From Polyangiaceae bacterium (GTDB lineage Bacteria; Myxococcota_A; Polyangia; Polyangiales; Polyangiaceae), in the NCBI GenBank assembly GCA_022842465.1, contig JALHPN010000028.1:1-58434 (forward strand): a DNA stretch of 58,434 bases. Reading direction: 5' to 3'. How positions within the stretch are numbered: the stretch's first letter is position 1; each line of letters opens with the position of its first letter. The translations under genes were made by a program, and so were the position numbers. The notes below the pieces were generated by a model that made no database searches, was not told the DNA's origin, and was given only the letters and a program-made list of their open reading frames with translations. This document shows, one piece after another, positions 16,950 to 24,906 of the stretch.

Positions 16950-18314
16950 TCAGCGGCGTCTCACCCACGCGCCTCGACGCGACGATCCGAAAGGAGAAGC
17001 CGCCCCGCGCTCGTAGATCGTGTGCCCCCGCAAGATCGTGCGCCGGACGACGCCGTAGAGCACCCGGTCCTGGTACGGGGTGATCGGGTTCTTGTGCTCG
17101 AGGGTCTGCGCGTCGACGGAGAAGGTGGCCTCCGGGTCCCAGAAGACGAGGTCCGCGTCGTAGCCGACGCCGATCCGCCCCTTTCGCCCGGCGAGCCCGG
17201 CGAGCCGCGCCGGCGCTTCGCTCATCCAGCGCGCGAGCTCTGGGATCGATCCGCCGCGCCGCTTCGCCTCCGTCCATACCGCAGCGAGGCCGAGCTGGAG
17301 GGAGCTTATCCCGCCCCAGGCCTTCATGAAGTCCCCGGAGCCGGAGCACTTCAAGAGAACGGTCGACGGCGAGTGATCGGTGACGACCTGATCGATGAGC
17401 CCCTGCCGGAGCGCGTCCCAGAGCCTGTCCCGGTTCGACGCCTCGCGGATCGGGGGCGCGCACTTGAAGGCCGTCGCGCCGTCGGGGATCTCCTCGGCGG
17501 CGAACGTGAGATAGTGCGGGCAGGTCTCGACCGTGAGGAGCGTGTCCTCGTCGCGCGCGCGACGGAAGGTGTTGAGCGCGTCGGACGACGAGAGGTGCAC
17601 GACGTGCGCGCGGGCGCCCGTTTCCTTCGCGACGCGGAGGACGAGGTCGACGGCCGCGTCCTCGGCGCGACGGGGGCGGGACGCGAGGTACGTCGCGTAC
17701 GCGCGCGGATCGAGCCCGCGCGCGGCCTTCTCGCCGTCCGAGAGGGGGTCGGGGAGCTCCGCGTGGACGAAGAGGGGCGCGTCGATCTTCGCGAGCTCGC
17801 GCATCCCTTCGCGGAGCTCCTTCTCCTGCACGTGGCTGAACTCGTCGACGCCGCTCTCGGCGAGGAAGCACTTGAAGGCGACGACGCCCTCGCGGAAGAG
17901 CTCGGCGAGCCCGCGCGGGTTCGACGGGACGAGCCCTCCGCAGAGGGCGACGTCGATCGTCGCGCGCGCCTCGAGCGCATCGAGCTTCGCGCGGAGCCCC
18001 TCGAGGGTCGTCGTCGGAGGGATGCTGTTCAGAGGCATGTCGACGACCGTCGTGACGCCGCCCGCCGCCGCGGCGCGGGTCGCCGTCTCGAAGCCCTCCC
18101 ACGCATCGCGGCCCGGATCGTTGATGTGGACGTGGGTGTCGACGAGGCCGGGCAGGACGACGAGATCCGCCGCGTCGAGGACGGGGGACCCGGGAGGAAC
18201 GGCCTCGAGCCCGGTGACGGCCTGGATGACGCCGCCGGCGACGTGGACCGCGGCGGGGCGCTCGCCTTCGGGCGTGATGACGCGACGTCCGACGACGACG
18301 AGATCGATCGACAT
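16950..18314 (-). CDS. allB: Allantoinase
   Basis: A 454-residue cyclic amidohydrolase that opens S-allantoin to allantoate. The metal ligands are in DTHVHINDPG (HxH), the carboxylated Lys in AFKCFLAESG, then HAELP and HLSSSDALN, and the catalytic Asp in DHSPST. GFETATRAAAAGGVTT and MPLNSIPPT are typical of allantoinases and set them apart from dihydropyrimidinases. Length is normal. The start at 18314 is preceded at 8 nt by TACCCT (18323-18328) and has no Shine-Dalgarno sequence. The gene is divergent from the SsnA-like gene across only 81 bp, so the two promoters are close and may be co-controlled. Confidence 0.94.
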   Translation of the reverse strand: MSIDLVVVGRRVITPEGERPAAVHVAGGVIQAVTGLEAVPPGSPVLDAADLVVLPGLVDTHVHINDPGRDAWEGFETATRAAAAGGVTTVVDMPLNSIPPTTTLEGLRAKLDALEARATIDVALCGGLVPSNPRGLAELFREGVVAFKCFLAESGVDEFSHVQEKELREGMRELAKIDAPLFVHAELPDPLSDGEKAARGLDPRAYATYLASRPRRAEDAAVDLVLRVAKETGARAHVVHLSSSDALNTFRRARDEDTLLTVETCPHYLTFAAEEIPDGATAFKCAPPIREASNRDRLWDALRQGLIDQVVTDHSPSTVLLKCSGSGDFMKAWGGISSLQLGLAAVWTEAKRRGGSIPELARWMSEAPARLAGLAGRKGRIGVGYDADLVFWDPEATFSVDAQTLEHKNPITPYQDRVLYGVVRRTILRGHTIYERGAASPFGSSRRGAWVRRR

Positions 18315-18322
18315 GAGACGGC

Positions 18323-18328
18323 AGGGTA
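18323..18328 (-). promoter_or_regulatory. Candidate -10 element (TACCCT) for allantoinase
   Basis: TACCCT on the minus strand ends 8 nt before the ATG at 18314 in the 81-bp divergent region shared with the SsnA-like gene. No Shine-Dalgarno sequence is seen. Confidence 0.35.
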
Positions 18329-18382
18329 CCGCGGGGAACGCGGACAACGTGCCTAGAAGTCGGCTCTCCCGGGCGAGCGGCT

Positions 18383-18388
18383 TATACT
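18383..18388 (+). promoter_or_regulatory. Candidate -10 element (TATACT), leaderless start of the SsnA-like gene
   Basis: TATACT is close to the consensus -10 and ends 7 nt before the ATG at 18396. The -35 region is poor, which may mean an activator is needed. It lies back to back with the allantoinase element, 54 bp apart. Confidence 0.45.
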
Positions 18389-18395
18389 CGGGGCG

Positions 18396-19763
18396 ATGAA
18401 ATCGTCCGAGAGCACGCTCCGATCGGCCGCGCCGGCCATCGACGACGTGCTCTCGTCGCGGGCGGCGGGGATCGTCGTCCTCGCGGGCGGCACGCTCGCC
18501 GAGCTCCACCCTGCGCGGATGGGGCAGGCCGACATCGTCGTGAAGAACGACGTCATCGCCCAGGTCGGCGGGACGGTCCCCGAGTCCCTCCCCCGCGTCG
18601 ACGTGACGGGCTGCATCGTGACGCCCGCGTTCGTCGTCGCCCACACGCACCTCTACATGACGCTCGCCGCGGGGATGCCGCCGCCCGCGACACCTCCCCG
18701 GACGCTCACCGATCACCTCCAGTGGGTGTGGTGGGCGCTCGACAAGGCGCTCGACGACGACCTCGTCCAGACCTCCGCCCTCGTCGGGGCGGCGATGGCG
18801 GCGAAGGCAGGTGCGTGCTGCGTCGTCGATCTCCACTCCTCGCCGCGTGCGATCGAGGGCTCGCTCGATCGCATCGCGTCGGCCCTCGACGAGGTCGGGC
18901 TCCGCGGGGTCCTCTCCTACGAGACGAGCGATCGCGACGGCAAGGGCCGGCGCGACGGCGGGCTCCGCGAGAACCGGCGCTTCCTCGACAAGGTGCGCGC
19001 GAAGACGACGCGGCACCGCGCGCTCGTCGGCGCCCACGCCCTGATGACGTTGAACGACGACACGCTCGACGGGCTCCGTGAGCTCGCCGACGCATACGAC
19101 GCCGGGCTCCACGTCCACGCGGCAGAGGACGGGACGGACGAGGTCGACGCGATCAAGACGAGGAAGTCCACCCTCCTCGCGCGGCTCGATCGGCTCGGGC
19201 TCGCGCGGCGGGGATCGGTCGCCGCCCACGGCGTGCATCTCCCGTCCGTCTACGTCGACCAGCTCGTCCAGGCCGGAGGGTTCGTCGCGACGTGCCCCCG
19301 CTCGAACATGGCGCACGGCGTCGGCCTGTTCGGCGGCGGCGGCGCGCGCATCGCGCTGGGGACCGACGGGCTCGATCACGACGTGCTCGCCGAGGCCCGC
19401 GCGTACGCCCTCCGTCACGCCGAAGCGCGAGACAACCTCGCCCGCGAGACGGGCGCGCGCATCGTGGCCGGTCAAGAGCTCGCCGCGATGGCCTTCGAGG
19501 AGACGGTCCCGCGCAAGCTCCAGGTGGGAGCGCGCGCCGACCTCGTCGTGCTGGAGTACGCGGGGGCGACCCCGTCCAGCCCGTCGAACCTGCTCGACCA
19601 CGTCGCGCGCGGCTGGACGAGCGGCCACGTGCGGGACACGATGGTGGCCGGTCAGTTCGTGGTGCGCGATCGAAAGCTCGTGAACGTCGACGAGCGCGAG
19701 CTCCTCCCGCGAGCTCGCGCCGCCGCCGGTCGGCTCTGGGAGAGGGTGCAGGGGTATACGTGA
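18396..19763 (+). CDS. ssnA: SsnA-type amidohydrolase
   Basis: A 455-residue metal-dependent amidohydrolase. It matches the E. coli SsnA family along its length: AELHPAR near the start, metal-binding AHTHLY, DLHSSPRAIEGSL (SsnA has DHHASPxxIGGSL), YETSDRDG, HVHAAEDG, AAHGVHL, CPRSNMAHGVG and the metal Asp in GTDGLDHD. The HxH, His, His and Asp ligands all appear present, so the enzyme should be active. SsnA belongs to a purine-degradation gene cluster in enterobacteria and gut anaerobes; its exact substrate there is not something I can state. Here it accompanies an aerobic urate route. Its stop overlaps the ATG of the kinase gene (TGATG), giving tight coupling. Confidence 0.87.
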   Translation: MKSSESTLRSAAPAIDDVLSSRAAGIVVLAGGTLAELHPARMGQADIVVKNDVIAQVGGTVPESLPRVDVTGCIVTPAFVVAHTHLYMTLAAGMPPPATPPRTLTDHLQWVWWALDKALDDDLVQTSALVGAAMAAKAGACCVVDLHSSPRAIEGSLDRIASALDEVGLRGVLSYETSDRDGKGRRDGGLRENRRFLDKVRAKTTRHRALVGAHALMTLNDDTLDGLRELADAYDAGLHVHAAEDGTDEVDAIKTRKSTLLARLDRLGLARRGSVAAHGVHLPSVYVDQLVQAGGFVATCPRSNMAHGVGLFGGGGARIALGTDGLDHDVLAEARAYALRHAEARDNLARETGARIVAGQELAAMAFEETVPRKLQVGARADLVVLEYAGATPSSPSNLLDHVARGWTSGHVRDTMVAGQFVVRDRKLVNVDERELLPRARAAAGRLWERVQGYT

Positions 19764-21541
19764 TGGTGGCCGCACGGTTGTTCAAGCCCGGCGAGAGCGT
19801 GCCCGGCACGAAGTACCGCGTCGTGCGGCAGCTCGGCGCCGGCGGCATGGGCGTCGTCTACCAGGTGACGAAGCCCCCGCAGATCGGCGGCGTCCTCAAG
19901 CTCATGGCCGCCGACCTCGCCGTCCACGAGGAGTTCCGCACGCGGTTCTTCGACGAGGTGCGCGTGCTCGCGCAGCTCGACCACCCGAACATCGTGCGCG
20001 TCTTTGACTACGACGCGCTCTCGGACGGGACCCCCTACTACGTCATGGAGATGCTCCACGGGAGCACCGTGCGGGACGTGCTCGGCAAGGTCTCACGCAT
20101 GCCCCCGCGGGTGGCCTTCGAGGTGACGCGCCAGCTCCTCGAGGCGCTCCACTGCGCGCACACGAACGTCATCCCCGTCGTGCACCGGGACATCAAGCCC
20201 GAGAACATCTTTCTCCACGCGCCGCGCCACGGTGAGCCGGTCGTCAAGCTGATCGACTTCGGCGTCGTCGCGATCGCGGACCGCGACCACGACGGGACGT
20301 TCGTCGGGACCTGGAAGTACGCGGCGCCAGAGCAGATCCGCGGGGAGCAGGCGACGCCGGCGACCGATCTCTACGCCGTCGGCCTCGTGCTGTACGAGAT
20401 GCTCGCAGGCGCAGGGCCGTTCGATCACTACGAGACGGGGCCCGCGGTCGCGACAGCGCACGTCCGCGAGACGCCCGCGCCCGTGAGCGGGCTCGCGCCG
20501 TGGGTGCCGGCGTCGATCGTCGCGCTCATCGCCTCGGCGCTCGCGAAGGATCCGAAGCAGCGCCCGAAGGACGCGTACGCGTTCGCGGAGAAGCTCTTCG
20601 AGCTCGAGTGGGCGAGCGACGGCAACGATCCGCACGACGCGACGAAGGAGGGGCCGGTCGGGCCGCTCCAGCGGGTGCTCACGGACGTCGGCGGCCTCGA
20701 GGTCAGCGGCGAGCGTGCGTCGGGGGGCAAGATCGCGGCGGCCGCGGTGCCGGAGTCGGCGAAGCACAAGGGCAGGACGATCGTGGGTGTGGGCGAGGGC
20801 GGGCGGCACGAGCCGACGAGCCCCGACGACGACGCGCTCCTCGCCGGGCTCCTCGCGCGCGAGCAGGTCGGCGCGGGTGGCGGAGGGATGTCGCGGAAGG
20901 CACGCGAGTCGGATCCCAATGGCGTGGGGGGGCCCACGCCGACGCCGCCGAGCGGACAGATCGTGATCCGGCCGTCGCCGAGCGCACCCGAGGTCGTGGT
21001 GGAGAAGCCGCGGCCTTCGGCGCACGACGCCGTGACGATGGACGCGCCGCCGAGCGATCCGCGGCTGCCGACGAGCGCGAAGAAGGTCGACACCGACACG
21101 TTCGCGGCGTCGGAGACGGACGCCGGGCGGAAGGCGAAGAAGAGGGACAAGGCCGACGCCTTCGGCCGCATCGGGCTTCCGGCCCTCGTGATGGCCGCGG
21201 CCTCGGCGGTGGCGTTCGTCGTCGTGCTGATGGTGATGCGACGGCCCGCGACGGACGTGACGGGACCAGGGCCCCTGCCGGTGATGAAGACGGAGGCGCT
21301 CGGGGCAGAGCCGCCACCGGTCGCCTCGGCCGGGATCCCGACGACGACGGGGGCGCCGGAGGGCAAGCCCGCGGTGATCACGGAGTCGACCGCGAAGCCG
21401 AAGCCGGCAGCGCGGCCTCCAGGCGCCGGCGCGATGAAGCCGACGGCGGCCCCGGCGGTGCCGTCGGCGACGGCGCCGGCTCCCCACGCGGCGCCGGCGG
21501 CCTCGAGCGCGACGCGGCCGGATCTCATCCGGAACCTCTGA
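19763..21541 (+). CDS. Membrane Ser/Thr protein kinase embedded in the purine island
   Basis: A 592-residue Hanks-type kinase. The kinase domain spans about residues 18-285: GAGGMGVVY, HRDIKPENIF, DFGVVAIAD and AAPEQ. The usual VAxK Lys appears as GGVLKLMA. A Pro/Gly-rich linker leads to one membrane helix at about 470-490 (LVMAAASAVAFVVVLMVM), then a 100-residue Pro/Ala/Thr-rich outer tail without a folded sensor domain. It starts inside the stop of ssnA (TGATG), and the AtoE-type transporter starts 1 nt after its stop. The three therefore form one operon, and control of ureide catabolism or transport by phosphorylation is plausible but unproven. Confidence 0.9.
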   Translation: MVAARLFKPGESVPGTKYRVVRQLGAGGMGVVYQVTKPPQIGGVLKLMAADLAVHEEFRTRFFDEVRVLAQLDHPNIVRVFDYDALSDGTPYYVMEMLHGSTVRDVLGKVSRMPPRVAFEVTRQLLEALHCAHTNVIPVVHRDIKPENIFLHAPRHGEPVVKLIDFGVVAIADRDHDGTFVGTWKYAAPEQIRGEQATPATDLYAVGLVLYEMLAGAGPFDHYETGPAVATAHVRETPAPVSGLAPWVPASIVALIASALAKDPKQRPKDAYAFAEKLFELEWASDGNDPHDATKEGPVGPLQRVLTDVGGLEVSGERASGGKIAAAAVPESAKHKGRTIVGVGEGGRHEPTSPDDDALLAGLLAREQVGAGGGGMSRKARESDPNGVGGPTPTPPSGQIVIRPSPSAPEVVVEKPRPSAHDAVTMDAPPSDPRLPTSAKKVDTDTFAASETDAGRKAKKRDKADAFGRIGLPALVMAAASAVAFVVVLMVMRRPATDVTGPGPLPVMKTEALGAEPPPVASAGIPTTTGAPEGKPAVITESTAKPKPAARPPGAGAMKPTAAPAVPSATAPAPHAAPAASSATRPDLIRNL

Positions 21542-21542
21542 G

Positions 21543-23039
21543 ATGTCGGGAGCGGATCTCCCGAGCTCGCTCGGCGGCGGGGCGAGGCCCCCGACCGAGA
21601 CGGAGATCGAGCCCGACGCCTCGTTCCTCGCGCGGGTGGCAGCGCGGTTCACGCGCTGGGCCGAGCGCTGGATCCCGGACGCGTTCGTGTTCGCGCTCGT
21701 CGCCACGTTCCTCGTCGTCCTCGCTTCGATCGTGAGCCTGTCGACGAAGCGCGGCGTGGGCGCGGCGGCGGTCGAGACGGTGACCATCTGGGGCGGCGGC
21801 TTCTGGGAGCTCCTCCCCTTCACGCTCCAGATGGCGCTCGTGATCATCACCGGGTACGTGGTCGCGACGACGCGCCCCGTCTACCGCGTGATCGCGCGGC
21901 TCGCGTCGGTGCCTTCGTCGCCGCGGGCAGCGATCGCGATGGTGGCGCTCTTCGCGATGGCATCCTCGTGGCTCAACTGGGGGTTCAGCCTCATCTTCAG
22001 CGCGATGCTCGCGAAGGAGGTCGCGCGGCGAACCTCGGGCGTCGACTATCGCGCGGTCGCGGCGAGCGCGTTCCTCGGGCTCGGGAGCATCTGGGCCCAG
22101 GGGCTGTCGGGATCGGCCGCCCTCCAGATGGCGACGCCGTCCGCGCTGCAGCCCGGCGTCCGCGCGATCGTCGACGGCGGAGGGCAGGTGCCGGGCGGCA
22201 TCATCCCGCTCTCGCGGACGATCTTCCTCTGGCAGAGCCTCGTCAGCGTGGGGGTCGAGATCGTGGTCGTGACGGCGCTCGTCTACGCCTATGCGCCCCC
22301 CGCGTCGCGCGCGCGGACGGCCGAGGCGATGGGGATCGATCTCGGGACCTCGCCGCTCGACGCGGAGGCGCCGGCAAGGCGCGGGACGCCGGGCGAGTGG
22401 CTCGAGCACGTGCCGATCCTCAACGTCCTCTTCGTGCTCCTCGCCGGGGGGTACTTGCTGACGTACTTCACGAAGAGCGGTCAAGGGCTGGATGCCCTGA
22501 ACCTCAACACCGTGAACCTCGTCTTCCTCACGGTCGGCGTCGCGCTCCACGGGACGCCGGCGCGGCTCATGCGGGCTGTGAAGGAGGCGACGCCGGGGGT
22601 CTGGGGCGTCCTCCTCCAGTTCCCGTTCTACGCGGGCATCGCGGCGCTCGTCGTGAAGACGCACCTGAACGAGGTGATCGCCGGGTGGTTCGTGTCGGTG
22701 TCCACGAAGGCGTCGTTCCCCGCCGTCATCGCCGTCTACTCCGCGGTCCTCGGCGTGTTCGTGCCGAGCGGCGGCTCGAAGTGGGTGATCGAGGCCCCGT
22801 ACGTGATGCAGGCGGCCCACGATCTGAGGGTGCATCTGGGGTGGATGGTCGCGGTCTACGACCTCGGCGAGGCGCTCGCGAACCTGCTCCAGCCCTTCTG
22901 GATGCTGCCGATCCTGGGTCTGTTCGGGCTCCGCGCGCGGGACGTGATGGGCTACACGTTCCTCGTCTTCCTCGTGCTCGCGCCGGTCGTGCTGGTCCTC
23001 GTGACCGTCCTCGGCGCCACGTTGCCCTATCCGCTCTGA
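21543..23039 (+). CDS. AtoE-family (short-chain fatty acid type) transporter
   Basis: A 498-residue polytopic membrane protein with about 10-12 hydrophobic segments. It carries features of the AtoE/TIGR00366 family: RWIPDAFVFALVATF, FTLQMALVIITGYVVA, ASSWLNWGFSLIFSAMLAKE and FVPSGGSKWVIEAPY near the C-terminus. Named members move short-chain fatty acids in step with protons. The true substrate here could differ: the gene directly follows ssnA and a kinase gene in a purine island and no purine permease is visible, so a ureide or carboxylate substrate is possible. Translation is probably coupled to the kinase gene. Confidence 0.85.
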   Translation: MSGADLPSSLGGGARPPTETEIEPDASFLARVAARFTRWAERWIPDAFVFALVATFLVVLASIVSLSTKRGVGAAAVETVTIWGGGFWELLPFTLQMALVIITGYVVATTRPVYRVIARLASVPSSPRAAIAMVALFAMASSWLNWGFSLIFSAMLAKEVARRTSGVDYRAVAASAFLGLGSIWAQGLSGSAALQMATPSALQPGVRAIVDGGGQVPGGIIPLSRTIFLWQSLVSVGVEIVVVTALVYAYAPPASRARTAEAMGIDLGTSPLDAEAPARRGTPGEWLEHVPILNVLFVLLAGGYLLTYFTKSGQGLDALNLNTVNLVFLTVGVALHGTPARLMRAVKEATPGVWGVLLQFPFYAGIAALVVKTHLNEVIAGWFVSVSTKASFPAVIAVYSAVLGVFVPSGGSKWVIEAPYVMQAAHDLRVHLGWMVAVYDLGEALANLLQPFWMLPILGLFGLRARDVMGYTFLVFLVLAPVVLVLVTVLGATLPYPL

Positions 23040-23149
23040 CGCTTCGTTAAGTCGGAAACGGTGCCGAGGCCGGGCGCCTGGAGTACCCTTTCCGGCCGCA
23101 ACGGCGGGGGCTTTCGGGCCTTCCCGCGAACGTTCCGAGCAACCGACCC

Positions 23150-23929
23150 ATGGCACGAGCCGATGACACGCCGGGCAAGAGCGGGGACCAGGGCGCGGAG
23201 GGATCCGTGAACAGCGAATCGACTGCGGATCAGGAGAAGCGCGAGGCGAGCGAGCTGCTCGCAGGGTTCGATCGCCCGGGGCGCGATCCGCGCCGGAGCT
23301 CTCCTGCGACGAAGGACTTCGTGGACTACTACGCGTCGGGCGGGAAGCCGGTGCGGAGGCGCGGCATGGCGGGCGCGGGGGCCGCGCACGGACCGGCGAA
23401 CGACGCTTCGACGGTCGAGCGACCCGCGGGGGTCGCGCCGCTGCCGCCGATGCGCCCCGAGTCGCCGACGTACATCCTGCCACGGGAGGAGCGTCAGCGG
23501 AGCGGGCGGCGGCTTCCGGCGTGGGCCGGGTGGCTCACGGCCGCGGGGCTCCTCGTGCTGGTGGGCACGGGCGTGGCGTTCCTGGCCACGATGGAGGACG
23601 GCGCGGGCGGCACGGCGCGTGGGACGTCGCCGGTGCCGAGCGCAGCGACGACGATCACGTCGGGCGCGACCGGCTCCACGCCGCCGCCTCGGGACGACAT
23701 CCCGCCGCCGGAGCCTTCCGGCGCCGGCGCGTCCGTGGTCGTGACGGCGTCGTCGGAGACCGCGGTGATCATCGCGGCGCCGAGCGCGCGTCCGGCGGCC
23801 TCTGCGAAGCGCGCCGTGCCGGCGGCTTCCGCGCCGGCGGCGACCTCGACCCCTTCCACGGCGACGACGGCTCCCGTCGGGACGCCGCCCCTTCCTCCGC
23901 GCGACGACCTGATCCGGGAGATGCACTGA
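23150..23929 (+). CDS. Single-pass membrane protein with low-complexity tail
   Basis: A 259-residue protein of no known family. Residues 1-120 are polar and cytoplasmic (FVDYYASGGKPVRRR is the only distinctive stretch). One membrane helix lies at about 125-146 (WLTAAGLLVLVGTGVAFLA). The rest is a Ser/Thr/Pro/Ala-rich tail ending in PPRDDLIREMH. The tail resembles the outer tail of the upstream kinase (its end reads RPDLIRNL, here DDLIREM), which hints at a shared attachment or targeting signal. TACCCT at 23084-23089 may mark its promoter, leaving a leader of about 55 nt. One base separates it from the TPR protein downstream. Confidence 0.65.
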   Translation: MARADDTPGKSGDQGAEGSVNSESTADQEKREASELLAGFDRPGRDPRRSSPATKDFVDYYASGGKPVRRRGMAGAGAAHGPANDASTVERPAGVAPLPPMRPESPTYILPREERQRSGRRLPAWAGWLTAAGLLVLVGTGVAFLATMEDGAGGTARGTSPVPSAATTITSGATGSTPPPRDDIPPPEPSGAGASVVVTASSETAVIIAAPSARPAASAKRAVPAASAPAATSTPSTATTAPVGTPPLPPRDDLIREMH

Positions 23930-23930
23930 G

Positions 23931-24896
23931 ATGCGACGCTACTTCTTGCTTTCGTGCCTGCTGGCCTCCTCGACGATGTTCGCCTCCCCGCGCGCGGCGC
24001 ACGCCGACGACGCGGCGGTGAAGGAGGCGCAAGCGCGCTTCGACGAGGGCGTCGCGCTGGCGGACGCGGGCAAGAACGAGGAGGCGCGCCTCAAGTTCAC
24101 GCAGGCGGCCGCGGTGCTGAAGGCCCCGTCCGTCCTCTTCAACCTCGCGCGCGTCGAGCAGCTCACTGGCCACGAGCTCGAGGCCCTCGACCACTACAAG
24201 CAGTTTCTGCGCGCCGCGGAGAACGATCCCAAGGTCACCGACGCCCTCCGCGACAAGACCCGCGCCTACATCGCAGACCTCTCCAAGAAGGCCGGACAGA
24301 TCGAGCTCGACGCCCCGCCCGAGACGCGCGTGACCGTCGACGGAAAGCCCGTCGACCGCAACCCCGCCGATCCGCTGCACGTGACGCCGGGCCGCCACAC
24401 CCTGGAGGGCGCCTACCAGGGCCGCGTGAAGTCGGTCGTCGTCGACTGCCCCGCGGGCGTCGTCACGAAGGCCAAGCTCGACTTCGACGGCCCCGTCACC
24501 GAGCCCCCGCCCGGCGGGGAGACCACGAAGGCGTGGTCGACCGGGAAGGTCGTCACGGTCGGCGCGCTCGCGGCGGGCGCGGTCGCAGGCGGCGTGCTCT
24601 TCGTCGTCTTCCGAAGCCAGGCGCAGGGCAACGTCGACGACGCGAAGGCCGCGCTGAACGGCTCGGGCTGCGTGGGCGTCACGAGCCCCGCGTGCGACCA
24701 GGCCGCCTCGCTGAAGGAGGATCGCGACACGAACCAGGCCGTCAGCACCGTCGCGCTCGTCGGCGGCGTCGCGCTCGCCGCCGGCGCCCTCGGCGCGGTC
24801 TTCTTGTGGCCGAACCAGGCGAAGGAGCGCGCCGCCAGGGCGACGCCCCTCGTCGGTCCGGGGTTCGCGGGCATGTCGGTCGGCGGCAGGTTCTGA
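23931..24896 (+). CDS. Periplasmic TPR protein with PEGA-like domain and membrane tail
   Basis: A 321-residue protein. Residues 1-25 are a signal peptide. A TPR-like repeat pair follows (AQARFDEGVALADAGKNEEA, then LFNLARVEQLTGHELEALDHY), then a PEGA-like beta module near 120-175 (DAPPETRVTVDGKPV, VTPGRHTLEGAYQG). Two hydrophobic segments lie at about 205-225 and 275-295, with two cysteines between them. Proteins of this design are abundant in Polyangia; function is unknown. It starts 1 nt after the preceding gene, and the glycine-rich lipoprotein gene follows 10 nt later with its own GAGGAG site. Confidence 0.72.
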   Translation: MRRYFLLSCLLASSTMFASPRAAHADDAAVKEAQARFDEGVALADAGKNEEARLKFTQAAAVLKAPSVLFNLARVEQLTGHELEALDHYKQFLRAAENDPKVTDALRDKTRAYIADLSKKAGQIELDAPPETRVTVDGKPVDRNPADPLHVTPGRHTLEGAYQGRVKSVVVDCPAGVVTKAKLDFDGPVTEPPPGGETTKAWSTGKVVTVGALAAGAVAGGVLFVVFRSQAQGNVDDAKAALNGSGCVGVTSPACDQAASLKEDRDTNQAVSTVALVGGVALAAGALGAVFLWPNQAKERAARATPLVGPGFAGMSVGGRF

Positions 24897-24906
24897 GGAG
24901 ACGGCG

